Origin: Casp-actino8 sp964614655
GTDB lineage: Bacteria > Actinomycetota > Acidimicrobiia > Acidimicrobiales > Ilumatobacteraceae
Direction: 5' to 3'
Assembly (NCBI GenBank): GCA_964614655.1
Contig: CAZTPF010000007.1
Coordinates: 19,376 to 83,375, forward strand
Length of the DNA: 64,000 nucleotides
Shown: piece after piece, positions 15,631 through 24,392 of the stretch
How the letters are laid out: every line of letters starts with the position of its first letter
Numbering within the stretch: position 1 is the stretch's first letter
Made by a program: the position numbers and the translations under genes
Notes under the pieces: model-generated
Told to the model about the DNA's origin: nothing
The model's input: the letters and a program-made list of their open reading frames with translations, nothing else
The model's database searches: none

Positions 15631-17331
15631 GTGATGGCGATCGGTGACCAAGACGCAACGGGCGGCCGATCGGCCGACGTGCAGGCGACCTTCTGTCGTG
15701 CACTGGTCGACGAGTGGGTGCGACTCGGAGTCGACTCGGCTTTCGTCGCCCCTGGGTCGCGGTCGACACCGATGGTGTTGGCCTTGGCCGCCGATTCCCG
15801 TGTCGCCGTTCACGTGTTCCACGACGAGAGATCGGCAGCGTTCGCCGCTCTCGGCGCCGGATTGCGATCCGGTCGTCCGAGTCTCGTCGTCTGCACGAGC
15901 GGAACGGCCGCCACCCATTTCCACGCGGCGGTCGTCGAGGCCGATCTGGCGGGTGTTCCGATGATCGTCGTGACCGCCGACCGTCCTCCCGAATTGCACG
16001 GTGTCGGAGCTCCCCAGACGATTCGACAGGACGATCTCTACGGATCGGCCGCCCATTGGTTCCACGATCCCGGGGTACCGATGGCGGACTCGCGATCGTC
16101 GTGGCGTGGAGTGGCTCGACGATGCGTGAACGAAGCGGTGCGTCGACCGATGGGAGCGGTGCACCTCAATCTTCCGTTCCGTGAACCGTTGGTGGGCGTG
16201 GCCGACGATCTTCCCGACGTCGATTCTGACGAGCCTCACACCGACACGTCGTCCAGCAACGTGTTCGCACACCAGACGATCGATCGTCTCGTGTCGGAGT
16301 GGTCGGTCGCCCGACCTCTTCTCGTCGCCGGGCGAGGGGCGACCGGGCGTCTGATGGAGGTGGCGATCGGTCGTGGCTGGCCAGTTCTCGCCGAAGCTCG
16401 GGCACGCGATTGCGCCGACGTGATCACTCATTTCGACTCAATCGTTCGACACGCCCCCTTCGCCGATGCCGAAATTCCCGATCTGGTGGTTCGAGTCGGT
16501 GATCCTCCGGCCTCGAAGGTTCTCGGCCAGTGGCTGCTCCGCCACGAGGTTCGACAGATCCACGTGTCACCGGACGGTCGCGTGTACGACCCTGATCGAG
16601 TGATGGCCGAACGAATCGTGTGCAACGCCGATGATCTGGTGGCCGTCTTCGACGCCGTTCGCCCGTGTGATCCGACGTGGACCGAACGTTGGAGCGATGC
16701 CGAACGAAAGGCGCGAGTCGCCGTCGACGTCGGATTGCGAAGCGAAGACGCGACAGGCGTGGCGTCGGTCGTGGCATTCGCGCACGGATTGCCCGAGACG
16801 GCGGCGCTGGTCGTGTCCTCGTCCATGCCGATCCGCGACCTCGAGTGGTTCGGTGGCCGACTCGGTGATCGACTCGTGTTCAGCAACCGGGGAGCCAACG
16901 GCATCGATGGCGTGATCGCGACGGCCATTGGCGTGGCGACCGCGCACGAGGGTCCGGTCGGTGTTCTGATCGGCGACGTGGCGACCTTGCACGACTCGTC
17001 GTCGTTGGCTGCTCTGGCCCGACGAGGCCTCGACGTGCGCATCCTGGTCGTCGACAACGACGGTGGAGGAATCTTTCATCATCTGCCGCAGAGAACGTCG
17101 GTCGAACCGGCGGTGTTCGAAGCCTTGTACGGGACGCCTCACGGCACCGACTTCGCGGCGCTGGCGTCGGCGCACGGCCTCCGTGCTCGAGTCGTGGTCG
17201 ACACCGGATCGCTCGTCGCCGCGGCCGCCGAACCGGGACCGAGTCTCACGATCGTGCGGACCGATCGTGATCGCGACGTCGAAGCACATCGACGCCTTCA
17301 CGCGGCGGTGGCCCGAACACTCGACGAGTGA
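15631..17331 (+). CDS. menD: SEPHCHC synthase
   Basis: 566 residues, thiamine-diphosphate enzyme of menaquinone synthesis that joins 2-oxoglutarate to isochorismate. The N-terminal Pyr domain has FVAPGSRSTP and HDERSAAFAALG with the activating Glu. The central domain contains FGTSG-like TSGTAATH and VTADRPPEL. The C-terminal PP domain has GDVATLHD with the downstream VVDNDGGGIF for Mg-ThDP binding. The length is normal for MenD. The start is GTG 15631 or ATG 15634. Confidence 0.95.
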   Translation: MMAIGDQDATGGRSADVQATFCRALVDEWVRLGVDSAFVAPGSRSTPMVLALAADSRVAVHVFHDERSAAFAALGAGLRSGRPSLVVCTSGTAATHFHAAVVEADLAGVPMIVVTADRPPELHGVGAPQTIRQDDLYGSAAHWFHDPGVPMADSRSSWRGVARRCVNEAVRRPMGAVHLNLPFREPLVGVADDLPDVDSDEPHTDTSSSNVFAHQTIDRLVSEWSVARPLLVAGRGATGRLMEVAIGRGWPVLAEARARDCADVITHFDSIVRHAPFADAEIPDLVVRVGDPPASKVLGQWLLRHEVRQIHVSPDGRVYDPDRVMAERIVCNADDLVAVFDAVRPCDPTWTERWSDAERKARVAVDVGLRSEDATGVASVVAFAHGLPETAALVVSSSMPIRDLEWFGGRLGDRLVFSNRGANGIDGVIATAIGVATAHEGPVGVLIGDVATLHDSSSLAALARRGLDVRILVVDNDGGGIFHHLPQRTSVEPAVFEALYGTPHGTDFAALASAHGLRARVVVDTGSLVAAAAEPGPSLTIVRTDRDRDVEAHRRLHAAVARTLDE

Positions 17332-17344
17332 CGGAGCCCGGCGG

Positions 17345-17373
17345 TCGTTCGCGCCCTGATCAGGCGCGAACGA
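17345..17373. terminator. Bidirectional hairpin between convergent menD and menF
   Basis: Perfect 11-bp stem TCGTTCGCGCC / GGCGCGAACGA with a 7-nt loop. The menF stop codon (17360-17362) lies in the loop, so the last menF codons form one arm. There is no T-run, so strength as an intrinsic terminator is uncertain. Confidence 0.6.
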
Positions 17374-18556
17374 TGGCCGAGAGCATCGCCTGGAACTTGG
17401 CCTGCGTCTCGGCCAGCTCGGCGTCGGGGTCGGAGTCGGCCACGATGCCACCTCCGGCGACGAGTCGAGCGCGACGTCGATCCTCGGAGAACTCGGCGCA
17501 ACGAATCGTGACTGCCCAGACCCCGTCTCCCGTCGCGTCGACCCATCCGACAGCTCCCCCGTAGCGACCACGGTCGAAGCCCTCGACGTCGGCGATGAGG
17601 CGTAGCGCATCGGTTCGTGGATGACCTCCGAGGGCGGGAGTCGGACACAGTCGTCGGGCGAGAGAAAGGGCGTCGGGTCGCGGATCGCTGAGGCGCCCTT
17701 CGACGAGAGTGCCGAGATGTTGAACGTTGGCGACCGGCACGATCGACGGTTCGGGTTCCCAGTCGAGATAACTGCAGTCGGGGAGGAGCATGTCGTGGAC
17801 GACGTCGATGACGACCCGATGTTCGACCTGATCCTTCACACTCGCCACGAGGGCCCGGGCGAGTTCGGCATCGGTGACAGGATCTCCGGTTCGGGGTGTC
17901 GTGCCGGCGAGCGGGTGCGACCGGACCACGTCACCTTCGACCGACACGAGCAGCTCGGGTGACGCTCCGATCAAACCTTCACACGAGTAGCGATAGCTCG
18001 AACCGAAAGAAGCTCGTAGGCGAAGGAGAACGGAGTGGACGTCGATGGGGTCGTCGGATTCGACCGTGAGTTCACGGGCGATCACAGCCTTGACGAGGTC
18101 GCCTCGTCGAACGGCGTCACGAGCCGATTCGACGGCCGAGCGGTGTCGTGAGACCGGGGTGCGGGGTGAGACGACGAAGCGCGAGGAGCGGGGAGTCGGC
18201 CGAACCGGAGGTGCCAGACTCGCCAGGCGATCACCGTCGGATGAAGGGTCGCCGACGCAGGTCACCCAGACGTTTCCGGTCGCGGTCTTGCGGACCACGA
18301 TCTCGGGAATCGTGAGTCGGCACGAGTCCGAGGCGAGGAACGGAAGAGCGCCGAAAGCGAGCGGACCGGCCTCGCCGTTCGATCGATCGTCGTGTTCGAT
18401 GGCTCGCAGGACGGCGAGAGCCTCGGACTCGTCGACGTGGGCGGCGACGCCGCGCCCAGCGAAACCGACCCCGTCGCGAACGAAGAGTGCGCCGTCCCCG
18501 CGAGCGACGTCGTTCAGATCGAGGTCGACGTCGAGGAGCGTCGTCCGGGCCTGCAC
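17360..18556 (-). CDS. menF: Isochorismate synthase
   Basis: 398 residues from GTG 18556. The chorismate-binding fold is recognisable from KAVIARELTV, YRYSCEGLIGASPELLV, HPLAGTTPRTG, the metal-site Glu region VEHRVVIDVVHD, and PTPALGGHPRTDAL. KAV(I/V)ARE with the preceding RRGDLVK is typical of isochorismate rather than anthranilate synthases. It feeds MenD, which converges from the other side. The GTG start lies 2 nt after the menG stop; upstream in-frame codons would lie inside menG. Confidence 0.9.
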   Translation of the reverse strand: MQARTTLLDVDLDLNDVARGDGALFVRDGVGFAGRGVAAHVDESEALAVLRAIEHDDRSNGEAGPLAFGALPFLASDSCRLTIPEIVVRKTATGNVWVTCVGDPSSDGDRLASLAPPVRPTPRSSRFVVSPRTPVSRHRSAVESARDAVRRGDLVKAVIARELTVESDDPIDVHSVLLRLRASFGSSYRYSCEGLIGASPELLVSVEGDVVRSHPLAGTTPRTGDPVTDAELARALVASVKDQVEHRVVIDVVHDMLLPDCSYLDWEPEPSIVPVANVQHLGTLVEGRLSDPRPDALSLARRLCPTPALGGHPRTDALRLIADVEGFDRGRYGGAVGWVDATGDGVWAVTIRCAEFSEDRRRARLVAGGGIVADSDPDAELAETQAKFQAMLSAIVRA

Positions 18557-18558
18557 GT

Positions 18559-19266
18559 TCAATCCCGAGTTGCGGTGAGGAGTTGAGTGATCCCGCCCGA
18601 GAAGACTCGATGGCGGGCGTCGGAGAAACCGGCCTCTCGGAGGTGAGCGAGCATGACGTCGGGCTCGGGGAGGTAGGCCACACTCTTCGGCAGGTAGCGA
18701 TAGGCGGCGCCGTCGGAGAGAAGACCTCCGATCTTCGGAACGACCTTGCCGAAGTAGAAGCCGTGGCCGACACGGATGAGGCGACTCTTCGGAACTCCGA
18801 CGTCGAGCAGAGCGATTCGCCCACCGGGGCGAACGACCCGAGCGAGCTCGCGGAAAAAGACCGGAAGGTCGACGAGATTGCGCAGGGCGAACCCGCACGT
18901 CGCGCCATCGACCGATCCATCGGCGAGAGGAAGTCGAAGGACATCGGCCTGCGACCGCGGCGCACGAGAACGATCGGCGGCCAGCATGCCGAAACTGAGG
19001 TCGAACGACAAGGGCTGGAGACCGGCCCGACGGAGATCGATGCAGAGGTCACCGGTTCCGCTCGCCAGATCGATGACCCGACTTCCGCTCGGCAGTCCGA
19101 GTTCGGCCACCGCCTTCTTGCGCCAACGAACGTCGAGACGGAACGTCATGATGCGGTTGACCATGTCGTAGCGAGGGGCGATGGCATCGAACATGCTGCG
19201 TACCGCCGTGACCTTCTCGTCGCCGGTCGGCAGCTCTCGGGTGTCCCAGGCACGATCCTTCGTCAC
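18559..19266 (-). CDS. menG: Demethylmenaquinone methyltransferase
   Basis: 235 residues, SAM-dependent UbiE/MenG family. VRSMFDAIAPRYDMVNRIMTF is the family signature 1. DLASGTGDLCIDL is the SAM motif, and LRNLVDLPVFFRELARVVRPGG is signature 2. It methylates demethylmenaquinone in the last step of the pathway. GTG start with a box upstream; co-oriented with and just ahead of menF. Confidence 0.93.
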   Translation of the reverse strand: MTKDRAWDTRELPTGDEKVTAVRSMFDAIAPRYDMVNRIMTFRLDVRWRKKAVAELGLPSGSRVIDLASGTGDLCIDLRRAGLQPLSFDLSFGMLAADRSRAPRSQADVLRLPLADGSVDGATCGFALRNLVDLPVFFRELARVVRPGGRIALLDVGVPKSRLIRVGHGFYFGKVVPKIGGLLSDGAAYRYLPKSVAYLPEPDVMLAHLREAGFSDARHRVFSGGITQLLTATRD

Positions 19267-19272
19267 GGCGTC

Positions 19273-19278
19273 AGGCTA
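19273..19278 (-). promoter_or_regulatory. -10 box TAGCCT for menG-menF
   Basis: Six nt ahead of GTG 19266. Confidence 0.55.
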
Positions 19279-19380
19279 TGGGGCCATGTCTCCCGGTGTC
19301 CTCTCGGGTCGCCGACAGGGGTCACGGCTGGTCAGAATGGAGGCGGGTCGGCACCGGTCGGCCTGTGGGGGGACAGTGCA

Positions 19381-20619
19381 ATGATCGATTTCACCTTGGC
19401 ACCGGAGCACGAGGAGATTCGCCGTCGTGTCCGAGACTTCGTGGACGGACACATCCGCCCGGCGATCGAACCCTTCGGTCATCGGGAGGAGATGGATGCC
19501 GACGCCCACCGGGCGTACGTGGGCGAACTGATCCGTTTGCGCAAACTTGCGGTGAGCGAAGGTTTGTGGCTTCCGCACATGCCCAAGGAGTGGGGCGGAA
19601 TGGGGCTCGGTCACGTGGCTCTGGCGATGGTTCAGGCCGAAGCGGCACGAACTCGAGTCGGACCGTGGGTGCTCAATTGCCAGGCTCCCGACGAAGGAAA
19701 CATGCACACGCTCGTGCACTGGGGGACCGACGAGCAGAAGCAGAAGTACCTGAAGCCTCTGTGCGACGGCGTGAGCTCGTCGTGTTTCGCGATGACCGAG
19801 CCGGAGGTCGCCGGTTCCGATCCCACGCTGATTCGCACCCACGCCATCAAGGACGGAGACGAGTGGATCATCAACGGCCACAAGTGGTTCATCTCGGGGG
19901 CCAACCGCGCCAAGTTCGCCATTCTCATCGCCCGTACCGAGATGGACGTTCCCGAGGGTTCACGCGGCGCGAATACCGCCTTCATCATCGACTTGCCGGC
20001 CGAGGGCTGGAACAACGTTCGTGAAGTCGAGACGATGCATGGTCCCGGCGGGCACAGCGAAATCGTGATCGAGGATCTTCGAGTCCACGATTCGCAGATC
20101 CTCGGCGGTCGCGGCAACGGTCATCGACTGGGCCAATACCGTCTCGGGCCGGCTCGACTGGCGCACTGCATGCGATGGATCGCCCAGGCCGAGACCGCTC
20201 TCGACATGATGGTCGACCGCTCCTTGAAGCGTTACTCGCACGGGTCGTATCTCGCCGAGAAACAAGGGGTCCAGTGGATGATCGCCGACTCGGCGATGGA
20301 GCTGTACCAGTGCAAGCTCATGGTTCTGCACGCCGCCTACAAGATCGACCGGGGCGACGACTTCCGGACCGAGGTGTCGATGGCCAAGCACTTCGTGGCC
20401 AACAGTCTCAACCGAATCATCGATCGGGCGATCCAGGTTCACGGTGCTCTCGGCTACTCGACCGACACGCCGCTCGCCAACATGCTGCAACACGCCCGTT
20501 GGGCTCGTTTCGCCGACGGCGCCGACGAGATCCATCAGATGCGGATCGCCGAGAACACGATCAAGTCCTTCACCGACACTGGGAGCACTCGACTCGCGAC
20601 CGGAGATCTGCCGGTCTGA
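19381..20619 (+). CDS. Acyl-CoA dehydrogenase family protein
   Basis: 412 residues. Flavin and substrate contacts typical of the family are present: CFAMTEPEVAGSDPT, WIINGHKWFISGA, and the C-terminal QVHGALGYSTDTPL followed by the FADGADEIH stretch. It would catalyse alpha,beta-desaturation of an acyl-CoA. The start is ATG 19381 (MIDFTLAPEHEEIRRRVRDF, a normal family N-terminus); the open frame continues far upstream but antisense to menG. It converges on the acyl-CoA ligase gene with 2 nt between stops. Confidence 0.92.
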   Translation: MIDFTLAPEHEEIRRRVRDFVDGHIRPAIEPFGHREEMDADAHRAYVGELIRLRKLAVSEGLWLPHMPKEWGGMGLGHVALAMVQAEAARTRVGPWVLNCQAPDEGNMHTLVHWGTDEQKQKYLKPLCDGVSSSCFAMTEPEVAGSDPTLIRTHAIKDGDEWIINGHKWFISGANRAKFAILIARTEMDVPEGSRGANTAFIIDLPAEGWNNVREVETMHGPGGHSEIVIEDLRVHDSQILGGRGNGHRLGQYRLGPARLAHCMRWIAQAETALDMMVDRSLKRYSHGSYLAEKQGVQWMIADSAMELYQCKLMVLHAAYKIDRGDDFRTEVSMAKHFVANSLNRIIDRAIQVHGALGYSTDTPLANMLQHARWARFADGADEIHQMRIAENTIKSFTDTGSTRLATGDLPV

Positions 20620-20621
20620 CC

Positions 20622-22235
20622 CTAGGACGGGTCGACGATGCTCTTGGCCCATCGGTAGTCGGCCTTGCCGGACGGTGATCGCACGATGCGATCGACGAAC
20701 ACGTAGTCCTTGGGCAGTTTGTACCGGGCCACGTGGCGGGCCGCCTCGGCGTTCAGTTCCTCGTTGGTTGCCGTGGTTCCCGAGCGAAGTTGCACGACGG
20801 CCACCACCTCGCTGCCCCACCGTTCGCTCCTTCGTCCGGCAACGACGCAATCGAACACAGCCGGATGGGGCTTGATCGCCGCTTCGACTTCTTCGGCGAA
20901 GATCTTCTCGCCACCGGAGTTGATGGTGACCGAATCCCGGCCTCGGAGTTCGACGGTGTTGTCGGCGAGCAGGACGGCCCGGTCTCCGGGGACGACGTAT
21001 CGAACGCCGTCGATCACCGGATACGTCCGCGCCGTCTTGGCCGGATCACCGAGGTAGCCGAGAGCGAGGCGTCCGCTCTTGGCGAGCCAGCCGACGTGAT
21101 CTTCGCCAGGCTGCACCACCCGTGCCAGGTCTTCGTCGAGGACGTGGTTGTTGGGGGCGAGCGGAAACGTGCCGGTCGACGCGTTGCCACCGGTCGAGAA
21201 GTGCTGGAGTTGTCCGCCGGCCTCCGACGAGCCGAGTCCGTCGAGAATCGTGAGAGTCGGATGGTGGGCGAGGAACTCGTCCTTCATGTGCGCCGAGAGA
21301 GCCGCTCCTCCCGAAATGAGAACGACGAGACTCGAGATGTCGTACGAACCGCGATCGAGCTCGTCGAGGAGGGGTCGGCCGAAGGCGTCACCCACGATGA
21401 GTAGGAAGTCGATGCGCTCCCGCTCGACGATCGTCCAGATGTCGACCGGGTCGAGGCGCTCGGGCACCGAGGGGACGAACACCGTTCCACCGGCGTTCCA
21501 GGTGCCGAAACTCAGCCAGTGTCCGGCTCCGTGCATGAACGGTGGAGGAATCAAGGCTCGACGTCCGGTGGTCGCCGCCACGAAGTCGGCAACCGTGGTC
21601 GCCTCGCGGGATCCGGCGAAGCATTCGGTGAGGGCGTCGGCCTGTCGCCACATCACACCTTTGGGCATTCCGGTCGTCCCTCCGGTGTACAGGATGTACA
21701 AGTCGTCAGGAGACGAGGGCGGCAACCGATCGGGACTCGACGCGGCGAGTGCGTCCTCGTACCACACCGCTCCGTCGAGCAATGGTGCTCCGCTCTCGTC
21801 CGGCACCTGGATCAGAACGGAGAGGCGGGGTGTGCGATCTCGTACCGCGGCCAAGGTTTCGGCGAAGGCCGAGTGGTAGACGATCGCCGTGGCGCGTGAA
21901 TCGTCGAGCAGGTACGAGAGTTCTTCGGCGACGTACCTGTAGTTGACGTTGAACGGAACGACTCGCGCCTTGAAAGCAGCCAGCATGCTCTCGAGGTATT
22001 CATTGCCGTTGTGGAGATAGATCGCCAGATGATCCTGTCCGCTCTCGTGGGCGGCGAGGTTCGGGCGTTCGGTGTGGCAGCCGAGTCCTCGAGACGTGAA
22101 GTAGTTGCCGAGTCGACGCGTCCGCTCGGTCACCTCGTCCCAGGTATAGCGGCGGTCGCGGAACACGAGGCACTCCTCGTCGGGACGCGTCGCCGCGATG
22201 GCTTCATGGATCTCGCCGACCGTGAATTCGTGCAC
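20622..22235 (-). CDS. Acyl-CoA synthetase (AMP-forming)
   Basis: 537 residues, ANL superfamily. YTGGTTGMPKGVMWR is the AMP-binding P-loop, LGSSEAGG the A5 region, VPGDRAV the A7 region, and SPSGKADYRWAK the A10 Lys. It is similar to FadD-type medium/long-chain or steroid side-chain CoA ligases of actinobacteria. The specific substrate is unknown. It is divergent from the luciferase-like gene at 22322, and each has its own leaderless promoter. Confidence 0.9.
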   Translation of the reverse strand: MHEFTVGEIHEAIAATRPDEECLVFRDRRYTWDEVTERTRRLGNYFTSRGLGCHTERPNLAAHESGQDHLAIYLHNGNEYLESMLAAFKARVVPFNVNYRYVAEELSYLLDDSRATAIVYHSAFAETLAAVRDRTPRLSVLIQVPDESGAPLLDGAVWYEDALAASSPDRLPPSSPDDLYILYTGGTTGMPKGVMWRQADALTECFAGSREATTVADFVAATTGRRALIPPPFMHGAGHWLSFGTWNAGGTVFVPSVPERLDPVDIWTIVERERIDFLLIVGDAFGRPLLDELDRGSYDISSLVVLISGGAALSAHMKDEFLAHHPTLTILDGLGSSEAGGQLQHFSTGGNASTGTFPLAPNNHVLDEDLARVVQPGEDHVGWLAKSGRLALGYLGDPAKTARTYPVIDGVRYVVPGDRAVLLADNTVELRGRDSVTINSGGEKIFAEEVEAAIKPHPAVFDCVVAGRRSERWGSEVVAVVQLRSGTTATNEELNAEAARHVARYKLPKDYVFVDRIVRSPSGKADYRWAKSIVDPS

Positions 22236-22241
22236 GAACGG

Positions 22242-22247
22242 ACGTTA
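22242..22247 (-). promoter_or_regulatory. -10 box TAACGT for the acyl-CoA synthetase
   Basis: Six nt ahead of GTG 22235. Confidence 0.55.
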
Positions 22248-22309
22248 GGAAACTTCGGCGGGCGCCGACGTATCAGGAGCCCGTCTCGGGTCCGTCACGG
22301 GAGGCTGGT

Positions 22310-22315
22310 TAGGGT
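22310..22315 (+). promoter_or_regulatory. -10 box TAGGGT for the gene at 22322
   Basis: Six nt ahead of the GTG start. Confidence 0.55.
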
Positions 22316-22321
22316 GGCGAC

Positions 22322-23317
22322 GTGTTCGACACCGCACCGGTCGCCGGCAGTTCTCCGGACGGGATCGTCTTTGGAATCTTCGCCCCGCAGGGCTGGAAGA
22401 TGGAACTCGCCTCGATCGACGGTGCTTCGGCGAAGTGGCAGCGGACGGTCGAGGTGGCCACTCTGGCCGACGAACTCGGTTACGACTCTCTGTGGTTGTA
22501 CGACCATTTCCACAACGTTCCTCGGCCGTCGCACGAGACAGTCTTCGAATGTTGGACGACCCTCTCGGCTCTCAGCCAGTTGACCCGCCGGATACGACTC
22601 GGCCAGATGGTCGGTTGCAACAGCTATCGGAACCCGGCTCTCATCGCCAAGATCACGTCGACTCTCGACGTCGTGTCGGGCGGCCGCCTCGAATGGGGAA
22701 TCGGCGCCGGTTGGTACGAGAACGAATACCGGGCCTACGGATACGAATTTCCGAAACCGAAGGACCGGATCGGAATGCTTCGCGAGAGCGTCGAGATCGT
22801 TCGTTCCATGTGGACCGAACGCGAGACCACTTTCAAGGGCAAGTACTACGAGGTCGTTCGCGCCAACTGCGATCCGAAGCCCGTTCAATCTCCGCGACCG
22901 CCGATCCTGATCGGAGGCGGCGGGGAGCAGCTCACTCTTCGAGTCGTCGCCGAGCACGCCGATTGCTCCAACTTCGGCGGCCGTCTCGACGAGTGGATCC
23001 GCAAGCGCGACACGCTGTGGCGTCACTGCGAGCGAATCGGCCGCGATCCCGGCGAGATCCGAATGACGTGGTCGCCCGAGGTGTTCATCCGACGGACCGA
23101 GCGCGAGGTGTCAACTGCCGGCAGCCGAAGTCTGTGGAGTGAGGACGTGGAGAGCTGGACGACCGGAAACTTGGTCGGCACTCCTGATCAGGTGGCCGAC
23201 AAGATCGGCTCGTACATGGCCGCCGGCTGTCGTGGTTTCATTCCGTGGTGTGCCGACTATCCCGACACCGAGACCCTCGAGTTGTTGGCGACCGAGGTCA
23301 TGCCTCGGTTTCGCTGA
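22322..23317 (+). CDS. LLM-class (luciferase-like) oxidoreductase, probably F420-dependent
   Basis: 331 residues, bacterial luciferase-like TIM barrel. Visible signatures are ATLADELGYDSLWLYDHFH, LGQMVGCNSYRNPALIAK, LDVVSGGRLEWGIGAGWYENEYRAYG, and PPILIGGGGEQLTLRVVAEHAD. In actinobacteria this clade usually binds coenzyme F420. The substrate is unknown; the surrounding acyl-CoA genes suggest catabolism. Confidence 0.88.
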   Translation: MFDTAPVAGSSPDGIVFGIFAPQGWKMELASIDGASAKWQRTVEVATLADELGYDSLWLYDHFHNVPRPSHETVFECWTTLSALSQLTRRIRLGQMVGCNSYRNPALIAKITSTLDVVSGGRLEWGIGAGWYENEYRAYGYEFPKPKDRIGMLRESVEIVRSMWTERETTFKGKYYEVVRANCDPKPVQSPRPPILIGGGGEQLTLRVVAEHADCSNFGGRLDEWIRKRDTLWRHCERIGRDPGEIRMTWSPEVFIRRTEREVSTAGSRSLWSEDVESWTTGNLVGTPDQVADKIGSYMAAGCRGFIPWCADYPDTETLELLATEVMPRFR

Positions 23318-23341
23318 CGACGTTCGATGCTCGGTCGCGCT

Positions 23342-23800
23342 TCAGAAGAAGCTTCGGAAGATGATCTCGGCGACGCACGACGGCTTGCTGGCTCCTTCGC
23401 ATTCGAAGGTGAACTCCATCGTCATCTGAACGCCCCCGGACACGTCCTCGACCTCGAGCAGCTTCACACCGAGACGAAGGCGCGACCCCACAGGGACGGG
23501 AGACGGGAAGCGAACCTTGTTGGCCCCGTAGTTCACACCCATGGAGAAACCGTCCACGCGCACGACGGTCGGGTAGAGCATCGGTCCGAGGGACAACGTG
23601 AGGTAGCCGTGAGCGATCGGTCCACCGAAGGGGCCCGACTTGGCTCGTTCGACGTCGACGTGGATCCACTGGTGGTCGCCGGTGGCGTCGGCGAACTGGT
23701 TGACCCGCTCCTGAGTGATGTCGATGTAGTCGCTGTAGCCGAGATGTTCGCCGACGGCTCCCTTGAGCTCGTCGACGCCGGAAAGAATTCGAGGTGCCAT
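23342..23800 (-). CDS. MaoC-like (R)-specific enoyl-CoA hydratase
   Basis: 152 residues with a single hotdog domain. The hydratase 2 motif is clear: FADATGDHQWIHVD with catalytic Asp and His, then GPFGGPIAHGYLTLSL. It would hydrate enoyl-CoA formed by the dehydrogenase encoded nearby. Convergent with the LLM gene. ATG start with TACGAT 6 nt upstream. Confidence 0.9.
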   Translation of the reverse strand: MAPRILSGVDELKGAVGEHLGYSDYIDITQERVNQFADATGDHQWIHVDVERAKSGPFGGPIAHGYLTLSLGPMLYPTVVRVDGFSMGVNYGANKVRFPSPVPVGSRLRLGVKLLEVEDVSGGVQMTMEFTFECEGASKPSCVAEIIFRSFF

Positions 23801-23806
23801 GGCCCG

Positions 23807-23812
23807 ATCGTA
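23807..23812 (-). promoter_or_regulatory. -10 box TACGAT for the MaoC-like gene
   Basis: Six nt ahead of the ATG at 23800. Confidence 0.5.
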
Positions 23813-23845
23813 GTGTGCCCTCGCGTCCGGGCCGCCTCTCGGGAC

Positions 23846-24328
23846 TCAGCGATACCAGAGGCGTTGGTGTTCTCGACTGTGCGGATGGAGCAAAAGGGCA
23901 CAGAGAGCCACCTCGAAGAGAAACGAGATGGTGTTGCGGCCGGTCAGTTTGTCCCAGAGGCCGACGAAAGGGAGATCGGCGAGCACCCAGAAGCGGAGGG
24001 CGAACGGTGAGAAGGCGGCGATCAGTCCGAATCGATATCCGAGGCGACGATCGTTCGCCATGAGGAATCCCGACAGCACGTGGGCGGCGACGATGAGGAG
24101 TCCGACGAGGAGGCCGAGTGATCCTTTCGACACTCGGGCGTAGCCGATCCAGTCCGAGCGATCGAGCAGGCCGACAAGAGCGAAAAGTCCGTTGAGATAC
24201 AGGAGCCACGTGGCGATCTGCAGGGTCTGCGGCTGCATACGGTCGAACCAGCGGCGAGGATCGAGACGGGCACGGGACATCACTCCAGGATCGCGCACGG
24301 GGCTCCGAGAAGAAGACTCGGCGCTCAC
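23846..24328 (-). CDS. Conserved integral membrane protein of unknown function
   Basis: 160 residues. Four hydrophobic stretches are visible (about 38-55, 68-92, 98-118 and 135-150), with MQPQTLQIATWLLYLNGLFALVG at the first. No family was recognised. GTG start at 24328; an ATG at 24280 (MSRARLDPRRW) is an alternative that would remove 16 hydrophilic residues. It is divergent from era with about 20 bp between, so promoters probably overlap. Confidence 0.6.
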   Translation of the reverse strand: MSAESSSRSPVRDPGVMSRARLDPRRWFDRMQPQTLQIATWLLYLNGLFALVGLLDRSDWIGYARVSKGSLGLLVGLLIVAAHVLSGFLMANDRRLGYRFGLIAAFSPFALRFWVLADLPFVGLWDKLTGRNTISFLFEVALCALLLHPHSREHQRLWYR

Positions 24329-24350
24329 GAGATGTGATACGAACGTCGTC

Positions 24351-24392
24351 GTGGAACCGTGGTCGGTGTCGAGTACGACGGGTGCAAGGTGA
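24351..24392 (+). CDS. Putative micro-ORF leading into era
   Basis: GTG followed by 12 sense codons and a TGA that overlaps the era GTG at 24389 (GTGA). This is the same layout as upstream of menA. Whether it is translated cannot be told from sequence. Confidence 0.3.
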   Translation: MEPWSVSSTTGAR

